Shown here: piece after piece, positions 17,001-25,154 of the stretch
Layout of the letters: each line of letters begins with the position of its first letter
How positions within the stretch are numbered: position 1 is the stretch's first letter
Assembly: GCA_039105265.1 (NCBI GenBank)
Contig: JAPFFF010000354.1
Location: forward strand, 1-25,155
From: Tritrichomonas musculus
Taxonomy: Eukaryota; Parabasalia; Tritrichomonadida; Tritrichomonadidae
Length of the DNA stretch: 25,155 nucleotides
Direction: 5' to 3'
Notes under the pieces: generated by a model
The model's input: only the letters and a program-made list of their open reading frames with translations
Database searches by the model: none
What the model was told of the DNA's origin: nothing
Program-made: the position numbers and the translations under genes

Positions 17001-19674
17001 CGACACATTCCGGTGTGTCGTCGTTCAACACGAACCAGTCGAGTGTACGTTTGGCGTCTTCAGCGTAGAATTTCTGAAGGAACTTCTTGTAGCCAAGCGA
17101 GGAAGGAGAGTTGTTGAGAATCTCCAATTCCTCTAGCTTGGCACGTATGAATTTCATCCTTTCATCGTAATGCTCATCGTAAATCAAACCGTCAATTGAG
17201 TCCAAGTCACCACTCCCAAGAAGTTGAGAGAACTCCAAAGGAGCCTGTGACAGAAAGCGAACAAGCTTTTCTTTGATGTCTGCGATGACATTACGTTGAG
17301 GTTGATCGAGATCTTCATCAGTGATGTGAATGCGGGAATGCAGGAGTTCAATACCAGCGATGAATTTGGAGGCCGACTTCATCTGAATCGGTGTCTCCAA
17401 GGAATGCGGGCGACGAATCTTATCTGAACCTCTCCGTGCCGAACGAACGAACTTCCTAATCGACTTCCGTAGAATGAGAATGATTTTCGAAATCATCCCT
17501 TCGCAGAGAAGCATTCGGCTGCTCTTTTCCAAAGAGTCAGAGAGGTTAATAGCTTCATTATACCAATTGAGAACATCCTTGACTTCACTGTTAAACACTT
17601 CTTCGAACTTTTTCCTGTGTTTCGCTAAACGGTCACCCCACAGCTTCGGGAGGTGCACGAAATCATCATCTTCCTTCATGCACCTCGACTTCCAATTCTC
17701 AGCTTTGGACAGGCAACTCTCAATGTCCACGATCGAAGCTGACGCTGGGTGAGCCGGATGTTCATCAATTGTGTGAGTATCTTCTTCGCTAGATGAAGAG
17801 ACTGAATGCAAGTGCGCCTCAGGTAGTCTCTCGTTGGCAGGTATGAACCCAGCCTGTCGTCTCCGTCTGCGTGAGTCTTCCCCGCGACGACGATCTTCCA
17901 TCACTTGGAGATCCACCGATTCGTCTGCCCGAGGTTGCACTGGCATCTGTCTCTCATCATCTTGAGTGACTCTGTTCTCACTCCTCACAATCTTGATTCT
18001 CTCCAGGTCAGTGTTGGCTTCACGAATTTCATCGTCATCGGTTTCAGGCGAAAGCCAATTAACGGATATACTGATGTCGATTGCCTGAACCCGATGACCT
18101 TCAACATTGGCCTGGGGATGTGATCTGTTGGTATGCTGTTTGACTGTAGCTTTGTCTCTACCAACGAAGTCCTTGCATTTCATGCACAAGGAACCGTGCA
18201 GGTCATGGTAAACATCGCTAGCCACAAGTAATTTCCGATGTTTCTTAGCGTGCAGAATGCTCATCGCCCAGAAGACTCCAACTTCACGTTTAAGCGCTTC
18301 CATGTCCTGGTGCGATGAGCCCATGTGGCTGCTCAATGAGTTCGCTCTGCTGACCAAGTAGTCGCAGTCGCTGCACGGACAAACGTGAATGGTACGATAG
18401 TGAAAAGCGTCAGGCGGAAGGTGAGGTGAATCGATCTTCCACCTCAGCTTCCTGCCGACAATGTACTCGAACGCCGCTTGCTCCAGAGGAATGTTATTCG
18501 TCGTGTGCGTCGATTTGAGGTGAAAAGACAAGGACGCACATGTGGGAAACGTTTTGTCGCAGCAAGGGCAGTAAAACTGCCCAACTCCTAACCATCTGTC
18601 TTTCTGATACATGAGGAGAATGATAGGAGTGTCAACGTCGCTAACGTTTGCGAATGGTGAAGTGTCGATGTTTGCCACCTGCAAGATATCAATGAGAGAC
18701 TTCATGTCTGTTTTGGTCTTCACACCAGCCAATTCGCTCACGATCCAATCAATGGAAACATTGTCACCCACAGGTGAAGAAGGATTATCATCACTACCAC
18801 CGTGATTGTCATCATCGGAATGATCAGAGTGTTCAGAGTGAGAATGAGCATCGGTGAACTCTTCAGCACCACTAACAACGCTGCTTGTACCAGAAGAGTT
18901 ACTGGTAGTTTGAGTACCTAAGGAGTTGGTTCGAGATCCGAAGAAATTATTGTTTGAGAATGTGTTAAGCAACGAATGGTTCCCAGAGAGAGTAAATAGT
19001 GGAACCACTTTCTCATTGATCTCGAACACAAACTTAGGTACCTCAATCACTGATGTGAATAATTTCTCCTTCGTGACTACTTGATGATGATCGATGTGAG
19101 CAGTTGACGTGACAACCCGATCGTCAACGCCAACAGAATGGTGCGTGATGTGAGCCGTTGACGTGACGGTTTGGTTGTCAACGTCAACGTTGTGGTGAGT
19201 GACGTGAGCTGTTGACGCGACAACCCGATTGTCAACGTCAACAGCGTGATGAGCGACGTGAGCTGTTGACTTGACAATCTGATTGTCAACGTCAACAGCG
19301 TGATGAGCGACGTGAGCTGTTGACTTGACAAGTTTGATTGTCAACGTCAACAGTGTGATGAGCGACGTGAGCTGTTGACTTGACAGTCTGATTGTCAACG
19401 TCAACAGCGTGATGAGCGACGTGGGCTGTTGACTTGACAATCTGATTGTCAACGTCAACAGAATGATTAGCAACGAGGGCTGTTGACTTGACAGTCTGAT
19501 AGTCAACGTCAACAGAATGATGAGCGACGTGGGCTGTTGACTTGACAATCTGATTGTCAACGTCAACATTATGATGTACCACGTGTGCCGTTGACGCGAC
19601 AATCTGATTGTCGACGTCAACGCTATGATGAGCAACATGAGCCATTGACGCGACAACCCGATTGTCGACGTCAA
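14068..19674 (-). CDS. Zinc finger-RT-RLE polyprotein region of E3
   Basis: This is the same enzyme as in E2, with only a few amino-acid differences in the shared part. Counting from 19674, zinc fingers start near residues 369, 432 and 497; RT motif A Asp is 1086, YADD 1185-1188, the CCHC knuckle starts near 1553 and the RLE core RPDVWWWDG near 1621. All catalytic and metal-binding residues seen in E2 are present. The first ~115 codons lie in the minisatellite's alternative frame (LTIRLSSQQ type) and are probably not translated this way; the repeat frame STAHVAHH resumes after a 1-bp insertion near 19331-19334. The functional 5' boundary is therefore uncertain, but from about 19325 onward the frame is intact to the stop at 14068. 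Confidence 0.88.
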   Translation of the reverse strand: MTSTIGLSRQWLMLLIIALTSTIRLSRQRHTWYIIMLTLTIRLSSQQPTSLIILLTLTIRLSSQQPSLLIILLTLTIRLSSQQPTSLITLLTLTIRLSSQQLTSLITLLTLTIKLVKSTAHVAHHAVDVDNQIVKSTAHVAHHAVDVDNRVVASTAHVTHHNVDVDNQTVTSTAHITHHSVGVDDRVVTSTAHIDHHQVVTKEKLFTSVIEVPKFVFEINEKVVPLFTLSGNHSLLNTFSNNNFFGSRTNSLGTQTTSNSSGTSSVVSGAEEFTDAHSHSEHSDHSDDDNHGGSDDNPSSPVGDNVSIDWIVSELAGVKTKTDMKSLIDILQVANIDTSPFANVSDVDTPIILLMYQKDRWLGVGQFYCPCCDKTFPTCASLSFHLKSTHTTNNIPLEQAAFEYIVGRKLRWKIDSPHLPPDAFHYRTIHVCPCSDCDYLVSRANSLSSHMGSSHQDMEALKREVGVFWAMSILHAKKHRKLLVASDVYHDLHGSLCMKCKDFVGRDKATVKQHTNRSHPQANVEGHRVQAIDISISVNWLSPETDDDEIREANTDLERIKIVRSENRVTQDDERQMPVQPRADESVDLQVMEDRRRGEDSRRRRRQAGFIPANERLPEAHLHSVSSSSEEDTHTIDEHPAHPASASIVDIESCLSKAENWKSRCMKEDDDFVHLPKLWGDRLAKHRKKFEEVFNSEVKDVLNWYNEAINLSDSLEKSSRMLLCEGMISKIILILRKSIRKFVRSARRGSDKIRRPHSLETPIQMKSASKFIAGIELLHSRIHITDEDLDQPQRNVIADIKEKLVRFLSQAPLEFSQLLGSGDLDSIDGLIYDEHYDERMKFIRAKLEELEILNNSPSSLGYKKFLQKFYAEDAKRTLDWFVLNDDTPECVVPVEDFENVYGSSWSDAAALGDDPDGVYTLQRRISSNNSDELKSLILNEEAILKAVRSRSNLSAVGCDGISNGVWKVGGSVTATIIKNVLCCMLDTGLFPEVLKMNKTVMLFKKGDPDDAHSWRPITITPTIYRMLMCHISRSLQTLNSKHRFISPSQKGFMRIPAGAAEHATVVDEMIHDAARNQKSLYITTIDFSDAFGSVPHKLIKKNLTDIGFDLSFVKTIINSYRDSSTKIISNNRRSNSICFRKGVKQGCPLSPTLFNICIEPLLARLNACKEDGYHWLDSATTVQAYADDIIVFSDSEVGMKNLLSVVEHFCSYAGDMKINCKKCHAFTYIAHNGSRSVLNDNFTIAGGRIDNISIQNNTTYLGLPIACKSSQRKHHVFRRIEDMTKDVIRITSSALRFTQAVDAIKRFVIPKIDYELMANTAPTNCLSRLDELIRGKLSKMIGAAGIPTAWFYTTKNDGGLYIQKLTDRQKALTIRLYIALMESNDKSIRDMVKASDEAEIIFRDATIDLTSPFLHLKVKDNGALDAKRNRGTSNILARCVKALHDANMGLILKDDMFTLKDLNSNVTYDVNTSNVVKHIMKVMSDRYYSDLCQHKMRGHTFTTLKNSPLSNYFMKPNALMADSVVRFAIKARTNTLMTASLAAHRNPQMSNRCTRCGQIETLNHILNGCKRCKHKFTKRHDEVVKVLCKYLTEKKRVIVHCNQSVRGRSNEHITGDSASLRPDVWWWDGDQLKIAEFTIPYGMLSGDDDESTLVIRRREKLNKYQKLVDDCRNQLNCNVSLFVFIVSSLGAIPDDTINELKKVTVTTKDALKLAGRMVAAALRESMILYIDTKIKKRVNDNNEDEDNDNDNDNGNDYDNDVENVNVLDTDGDDDSNDLNDTSSNVTDGESADDEYNSVNILDDEEWRELIDASADVDRSGPPSELDTTDDETDVLENPGTTPLWNQTQGADPASATEEEGVQHSSSEF

Positions 19675-19743
19675 CGCTGTGGTGAGCTACATGAGCAGTT
19701 GACTCGACAGTCTGGTTGTCGACGTCAACGCTATGATGAACAA
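19081..19743 (-). repeat. 54-bp coding minisatellite of E3 (about 12 units)
   Basis: Twelve 54-bp units. One (19262-19299) shows the dyad clearly on the + strand: GCTGTTGAC TTGACAAT ctg ATTGTCAA c GTCAACAGC, a 17-bp stem with one bulged base and a 3-nt loop. One unit carries an extra base (AAGTTT in place of AATCT, near 19331), which moves the frame. Confidence 0.85.
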
Positions 19744-20833
19744 GATTAACATTGTTATGAGAAACATTATAGTTAGAGATATTATTATTAATGAAACTAT
19801 TATTAGTGAAACTATTACTATTATTAACATTGAACATATTGGTATTCATGACTGACATGTGATTTGAAAAGTCGGTGAAGTGATTATTGCAACCGATGTT
19901 GCACGAGAATGAGACCGCCAGCGAGTTTAATACATTGTATACATGGGAAACAAAAGGCGAACGTGGGAAGGAGCAAAAATTGAATGGAACCGCCGGAACC
20001 GTGCTCGGATGGACGAAGGTCTCAGGGAGGAGCACCTTCTGGCTGAGTTCTGCATCTGAAGCAGGTACTGCCGGGCGGTTTCGGTCGAGTATTGGTTGCC
20101 CATTCGAAATGATCATTTGTCCTCGGGCAACCAATACACCTTCAACTGACTTATCCTTTGCAAGGTAACTCAGAGGGGAACGGGCAGCCAGTGAAGGATC
20201 GCTCGTAATGACGAACCAAGAGGGGTTCTGACCACCCTCTGGATTCGTCGGATTATAGTGTACTCCTGACTGCAGGAGTACCTCTGTCGTCCTTTGTGTA
20301 TTAGGAACTATGAGATTTCTGGCGCAATTTGGTCGGCTCGTAGAATCACTTTGATGCGCATCTGATCTAAATTCTTCGGAATCTGAAAAGTCTGGGGAAA
20401 CGTTGGAATCGCTCTGTGAGGTACTCCGTATGTTGATAGGAGCAGGTCCAACCGGCGGGTGCCGCTGCTCCGTAGGATATGAAATTCGATCTGTGAGTGA
20501 GTATTGCGCGGGAAGATTATGAGGAACATTTGGAACATATCGAGGCTGTGTATTTGATTGAGTTGAGTTCGGGGCAAACTGGTCCCCGTTTTGGTGCGTC
20601 TTTGAATTGATCTCTCTTGAGTGGCGAGATATTGGAGAAGTAGCGAGTTTGTTGTAATTTATATTGAAAGGGCTATCTACTGTATTAATTTGAGGCGAAA
20701 AACTGCGAAATTCGGGTGTTCCATTTCCATCATCATCAGAAAAATTTCCACCAAAATCATCAATTTTGGTATCAATCGAATCAGCGTCGAGTGCTAATTC
20801 GGAAAATCTAGGTTTGGTCGTGCAAAAAAGCAT
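19292..20833 (-). CDS. N-terminal region of LINE polyprotein (E3)
   Basis: The 513 codons start at the ATG at 20831-20833. The region matches that of E2 with a few substitutions (for example early IDTKIDDFGGNF against IDTRIDDFGENF). Composition is the same: a disordered Ser/Pro/Asp-rich part, an Asn-rich linker, then His/Val/Asp repeats. The frame leaves the repeat at the 1-bp insertion near 19331 and stops about 13 codons later, while the RT frame continues across the repeat. It is either one polyprotein split by a recent insertion or a separate ORF1. No catalytic motif is seen. The HVxHH and DVD pattern could bind metal, which is only a guess. Confidence 0.75.
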   Translation of the reverse strand: MLFCTTKPRFSELALDADSIDTKIDDFGGNFSDDDGNGTPEFRSFSPQINTVDSPFNINYNKLATSPISRHSREINSKTHQNGDQFAPNSTQSNTQPRYVPNVPHNLPAQYSLTDRISYPTEQRHPPVGPAPINIRSTSQSDSNVSPDFSDSEEFRSDAHQSDSTSRPNCARNLIVPNTQRTTEVLLQSGVHYNPTNPEGGQNPSWFVITSDPSLAARSPLSYLAKDKSVEGVLVARGQMIISNGQPILDRNRPAVPASDAELSQKVLLPETFVHPSTVPAVPFNFCSFPRSPFVSHVYNVLNSLAVSFSCNIGCNNHFTDFSNHMSVMNTNMFNVNNSNSFTNNSFINNNISNYNVSHNNVNLVHHSVDVDNQTVESTAHVAHHSVDVDNRVVASMAHVAHHSVDVDNQIVASTAHVVHHNVDVDNQIVKSTAHVAHHSVDVDYQTVKSTALVANHSVDVDNQIVKSTAHVAHHAVDVDNQTVKSTAHVAHHTVDVDNQTCQVNSSRRSSRC

Positions 20834-20842
20834 ATATGAAAA

Positions 20843-20882
20843 CTAAAAAAAAATCTCCTCCCGTGTGGTAAATTCGTTTATT
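20843..20882 (-). promoter_or_regulatory. Junction 9 (E4 3' end / E3 5' end)
   Basis: Minus strand: AATAAA of E4 (20877-20882), 14-mer (20855-20868), A, nine T (20845-20853), AG (20843-20844), then the E3 ATG at 20831-20833. From the poly(A) signal of one element to the start codon of the next is only 52 bp, the tightest view of the junction signal. Confidence 0.6.
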
Positions 20883-20973
20883 AATCATTAGAGTAAGTAT
20901 AAAATACTAATAAACGAGAGTGATGATTCACTCACAATAAAATAAAAGGGGCGGGCCCCAATAAAAAATCTGC

Positions 20974-23900
20974 CTAAAATTCAGAAGAGGAGTGTTGGAC
21001 TCCCTCCTCTTCGGTAGCGGAGGCAGGGTCGGCACCTTGAGTTTGGTTCCATAGTGGGGTGGTGCCTGGATTTTCCAGTACGTCAGTTTCATCATCAGTA
21101 GTGTCAAGCTCAGACGGGGGCCCCGACCTGTCAACATCCGCACTTGCATCAATGAGTTCCCGCCATTCTTCGTCGTCCAGGATGTTGACAGAGTTGTACT
21201 CATCGTCTGCGGACTCCCCGTCGGTAACATTGGAGCTAGTATCATTGAGATCATTAGAATCATCGTCACCATCAGTATCAAGAACATTAACATTTTCAAC
21301 ATCGTTATCATAATCGTTACCATTATCGTTATCGTTATCTTCATCTTCATTGTTGTCGTTAACCCTCTTCTTAATCTTAGTATCAATGTACAATATCATA
21401 GATTCCCGTAAAGCGGCTGCTACCATCCTCCCTGCAAGTTTGAGTGCGTCTTTGGTCGTGACTGTCACTTTCTTGAGTTCATTGATGGTGTCATCGGGTA
21501 TTGCACCGAGGGAGGAGACAATGAACACAAATAGCGACACATTGCAGTTCAACTGGTTTCTGCAATCATCGACAAGCTTCTGGTACTTGTTCAACTTCTC
21601 TCTGCGTCGTATGACTAAGGTGGATTCATCATCATCGCCAGATAACATTCCGTATGGGATGGTGAATTCAGCTATCTTCAGCTGGTCACCGTCCCACCAC
21701 CATACATCTGGTCTGAGAGAAGCAGAGTCACCAGTGATGTGTTCGTTGCTGCGTCCACGAACACTTTGGTTACAATGCACGATGACTCTCTTCTTTTCGG
21801 TAAGGTACTTGCAAAGTACCTTGACAACTTCGTCGTGTCTCTTTGTGAATTTGTGTTTGCACCGCTTGCACCCGTTTAAGATGTGATTGAGAGTTTCAAT
21901 CTGTCCACAACGAGTGCAACGGTTACTCATTTGAGGGTTTCTGTGAGCAGCAAGTGATGCTGTCATGAGCGTATTCGTACGTGCTTTGATAGCGAATCTG
22001 ACAACAGAGTCCGCCATCAAAGCATTGGGCTTCATGAAGTAGTTGCTCAATGGTGAGTTTTTCAATGTCGTGAATGTATGTCCTCTCATCTTGTGCTGAC
22101 AAAGATCTGAATAGTAACGGTCACTCATGACTTTCATGATGTGTTTAACAACATTAGAGGTGTTAACATCAAAAGTGACATTACTATTCAGATCTTTGAG
22201 CGTAAACATATCATCTTTGAGTATCAGACCCATGTTAGCGTCGTGCAAAGCTTTAACACATCGGGCTAAGATGTTCGACGTCCCGCGGTTACGCTTTGCA
22301 TCTAACGCACCATTGTCTTTAACTTTTAGGTGCAAGAACGGTGAAGTCAAGTCGATGGCAGCATCCCTGAAGATGATCTCGGCTTCATCAGAAGCCTTGA
22401 CCATATCACGGATGCTTTTATCGTTAGACTCCATCAAGGCAATGTAGAGTCTGATAGTGAGAGCTTTCTGGCGATCTGTGAGTTTCTGTATGTAAAGACC
22501 GCCATCGTTTTTCGTCGTGTAGAACCAGGCGGTTGGAATACCAGCAGCACCGATCATTTTGGACAACTTGCCCCGAATGAGTTCATCTAAGCGACTGAGG
22601 CAATTTGTCGGTGCTGTGTTCGCCATCAGTTCGTAGTCAATCTTGGGAATCACGAACCGTTTGATGGCGTCAACCGCCTGTGTGAACCGAAGAGCGCTGC
22701 CAGTAATTCGAATGACGTCCTTCGTCATGTCTTCGATTCGCCGAAAAACGTGATGTTTACGCTGCGAAGATTTGCACGCGATTGGAAGTCCGAGATACGT
22801 TGTATTGTTCTGAATACTGATGTTATCAATACGTCCTCCAGCAATGGTGAAGTTGTCGTTCAACACACTGCGAGAACCATTGTGAGCAATGTATGTGAAA
22901 GCGTGGCACTTCTTGCAGTTGATCTTCATGTCGCCTACATAACTGCAGAAGTGCTCCACGACCGAAAGCAAGTTCTTCATCCCGACTTCCGAGTCCGAGA
23001 ACACGATTATGTCATCGGCGTAAGCTTGAACGGTTGTCGCTGAGTCCAACCAATGATAACCGTCCTCCTTGCAAGCGTTCAACCGCGCGAGGAGAGGTTC
23101 GATACAAATGTTGAATAACGTCGGACTCAGCGGACAACCTTGCTTGACGCCTTTGCGAAAACAGATAGAATTAGATCGTCTGTTGTTGCTGATGATCTTT
23201 GTCGAAGAGTCTCTGTACGAATTAATAATCGTTTTAACAAAAGAAAGATCAAAGCCAATGTCTGTAAGATTCTTTTTAATAAGTTTATGTGGTACGGAAC
23301 CAAATGCATCAGAAAAGTCGATCGTCGTGATGTAGAGTGACTTTTGGTTCCGTGCAGCATCGTGTATCATCTCATCAACCACAGTTGCATGCTCAGCCGC
23401 TCCAGCTGGAATACGCATGAATCCTTTCTGACTCGGTGATATGAACCTATGTTTTGAATTCAGCGTTTGAAGCGAGCGGCTGATGTGACACATCAGCATC
23501 CGATAAATCGTCGGAGTGATGGTGATAGGACGCCACGAATGTGCGTCGTCAGGGTCTCCTTTCTTAAACAACATGACGGTTTTGTTCATTTTCAACACCT
23601 CCGGAAAGAGACCAGTGTCAAGCATGCAACACAACACATTCTTGATGATCGTCGCCGTGACACTCCCGCCAACCTTCCACACACCATTTGAAATGCCGTC
23701 GCATCCGACGGCAGACAGATTGGATCTCGATCTGACCGCTTTGAGAATAGCTTCTTCGTTGAGGATGAGTGATTTGAGTTCATCAGAATTATTCGATGAA
23801 ATTCTACGCTGAAGAGTGTAAACACCATCTGGGTCATCCCCGAGAGCAGCAGCATCGCTCCACGAGGACCCGTACACGTTCTCGAAATCTTCGACTGGGA

Positions 23901-24990
23901 CGACACATTCCGGTGTGTCGTCGTTCAACACGAACCAGTCGAGTGTACGTTTGGCGTCTTCAGCGTAGAATTTCTGAAGGAACTTCTTGTAGCCAAGCGA
24001 GGAAGGAGAGTTGTTGAGAATCTCCAATTCCTCTAGCTTGGCGCGTATGAATTTCATCCTTTCATCGTAATGCTCATCGTAAATCAAACCGTCAATTGAG
24101 TCCAAGTCACCACTCCCAAGAAGTTGAGAGAACTCCAAAGGAGCCTGTGACAGAAAGCGAACAAGCTTTTCTTTGATGTCTGCGATGACATTACGTTGAG
24201 GTTGATCGAGATCTTCATCAGTGATGTGAATGCGGGAATGCAGGAGTTCAATACCAGCGATGAATTTGGAGGCCGACTTCATCTGAATCGGTGTCTCCAA
24301 CGAATGCGGGCGACGAATCTTATCTGAACCTCTCCGTGCCGAACGAACGAACTTCCTAATCGACTTCCGTAGAATGAGAATGATTTTCGAAATCATCCCT
24401 TCGCAGAGAAGCATTCGGCTGCTCTTTTCCAAAGAGTCAGAGAGGTTAATAGCTTCATTATACCAATTGAGAACATCCTTGATTTCACTGTTAAACACTT
24501 CTTCGAACTTTTTCCTGTGCTTCGCTAAACGGTCACCCCACAGCTTCGGGAGGTGCACGAAATCATCATCTTCCTTCATGCACCTCGACTTCCAATTCTC
24601 AGCTTTGGACAGGCAACTCTCAATGTCCACGATCGAAGCTGAATTTGAATGACCAGGATGTACATCACTTTGAATGACTTCGCCATCACTTGAAGAAGAG
24701 ACTGAGTGCAAGCGTGCTTCTGGCATTCTCTCATTGGCTGGAATGGAACCAGCCTGACGTCTGCGTCGGCGGTTATCCTCTGCACGACGTCGATCTTCCA
24801 TCACTTGGAGGTCAACAGACTCATCTGACCTCGCCTGCACCGGATTCAACCTTTCTTCTTCCTGTAAAATCCTATTTTCCATTCTGACACTTTTTTCTTT
24901 GTCAAGGTCAGAATTGGCCTCACGAATCTCATCGTCATCGGTATCGGGTGAAAACCACTTGGTAGAAATATTCACCTCGAATGATTGCAA
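20974..24990 (-). CDS. RT-RLE polyprotein region of E4
   Basis: This is the RT and RLE part of the same family. Counting from 24990: motif A Asp 558, YADD 657-660, CCHC knuckle from about 1025, RLE core RPDVWWWDG from about 1093, then an Asp/Asn acidic tail one DN unit shorter than in E2 and E3. The first ~115 residues are diverged from E2/E3 (for example EIREANSDLDKEK against EIREANTDLERIK), with a conserved DESVDLQVMEDRRR block between variable parts. After SASIVDIES the protein is almost identical. The frame continues upstream as a finger-like HSNRSHP but is cut by a frameshift within the third zinc finger, so 24990 is the first ATG after that break, not the native start. Confidence 0.85.
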   Translation of the reverse strand: MQSFEVNISTKWFSPDTDDDEIREANSDLDKEKSVRMENRILQEEERLNPVQARSDESVDLQVMEDRRRAEDNRRRRRQAGSIPANERMPEARLHSVSSSSDGEVIQSDVHPGHSNSASIVDIESCLSKAENWKSRCMKEDDDFVHLPKLWGDRLAKHRKKFEEVFNSEIKDVLNWYNEAINLSDSLEKSSRMLLCEGMISKIILILRKSIRKFVRSARRGSDKIRRPHSLETPIQMKSASKFIAGIELLHSRIHITDEDLDQPQRNVIADIKEKLVRFLSQAPLEFSQLLGSGDLDSIDGLIYDEHYDERMKFIRAKLEELEILNNSPSSLGYKKFLQKFYAEDAKRTLDWFVLNDDTPECVVPVEDFENVYGSSWSDAAALGDDPDGVYTLQRRISSNNSDELKSLILNEEAILKAVRSRSNLSAVGCDGISNGVWKVGGSVTATIIKNVLCCMLDTGLFPEVLKMNKTVMLFKKGDPDDAHSWRPITITPTIYRMLMCHISRSLQTLNSKHRFISPSQKGFMRIPAGAAEHATVVDEMIHDAARNQKSLYITTIDFSDAFGSVPHKLIKKNLTDIGFDLSFVKTIINSYRDSSTKIISNNRRSNSICFRKGVKQGCPLSPTLFNICIEPLLARLNACKEDGYHWLDSATTVQAYADDIIVFSDSEVGMKNLLSVVEHFCSYVGDMKINCKKCHAFTYIAHNGSRSVLNDNFTIAGGRIDNISIQNNTTYLGLPIACKSSQRKHHVFRRIEDMTKDVIRITGSALRFTQAVDAIKRFVIPKIDYELMANTAPTNCLSRLDELIRGKLSKMIGAAGIPTAWFYTTKNDGGLYIQKLTDRQKALTIRLYIALMESNDKSIRDMVKASDEAEIIFRDAAIDLTSPFLHLKVKDNGALDAKRNRGTSNILARCVKALHDANMGLILKDDMFTLKDLNSNVTFDVNTSNVVKHIMKVMSDRYYSDLCQHKMRGHTFTTLKNSPLSNYFMKPNALMADSVVRFAIKARTNTLMTASLAAHRNPQMSNRCTRCGQIETLNHILNGCKRCKHKFTKRHDEVVKVLCKYLTEKKRVIVHCNQSVRGRSNEHITGDSASLRPDVWWWDGDQLKIAEFTIPYGMLSGDDDESTLVIRRREKLNKYQKLVDDCRNQLNCNVSLFVFIVSSLGAIPDDTINELKKVTVTTKDALKLAGRMVAAALRESMILYIDTKIKKRVNDNNEDEDNDNDNGNDYDNDVENVNVLDTDGDDDSNDLNDTSSNVTDGESADDEYNSVNILDDEEWRELIDASADVDRSGPPSELDTTDDETDVLENPGTTPLWNQTQGADPASATEEEGVQHSSSEF

Positions 24991-25154
24991 TCGATGACCT
25001 TCAACGTTGGATGCTGGATGAGATCTGTTTGAGTGTTGACTTTGTCTTTTCCAATGAAGTCACTGCAAGTTGAACACATCGAACCACGCAGATCATGAAA
25101 GACATCCCGTGTTGCAAGTAAACATCTGCATCTTCTAGCATGCAGGATGTTCAT
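24972..25154 (-). pseudogene. Zinc-finger fragment of E4, out of frame with the RT part
   Basis: It encodes MNILHARRCRCLLATRD...CSTCSDFIGKDKV, the counterpart of MSILHAKKHRKLLVASD...CMKCKDFVGRDKA in E2 and E3, i.e. the start of the third C2H2 finger. Compared with E3, about 8 bp are missing around 25030-25045, so the finger's His residues fall in the frame of the downstream CDS. This part belongs to the diverged lineage. A defective copy is likely, though only the 3' part of E4 is visible. Confidence 0.6.

Larger units (their letters stand above)
13955..20868 (-). mobile_element. E3: complete R2-group-like LINE (6914 bp)
   Basis: It has the same organisation as E2, with 12 rather than 9 minisatellite units. 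Its 5' end joins E4 directly, with no short unit between them. The base after the 14-mer is A here and G in E1 and E2. Scattered variants (for example near 15246, 15427, 16714 and 16852) are shared with E4 against E2, so E3 and the 3' part of E4 are closest relatives. Confidence 0.85.

Noticed and set aside
19081-19743. CRISPR-like array (regular palindromic repeats)
   Set aside because: The 54-bp units are contiguous with no unique spacers, lie in a coding frame and belong to a eukaryotic LINE.
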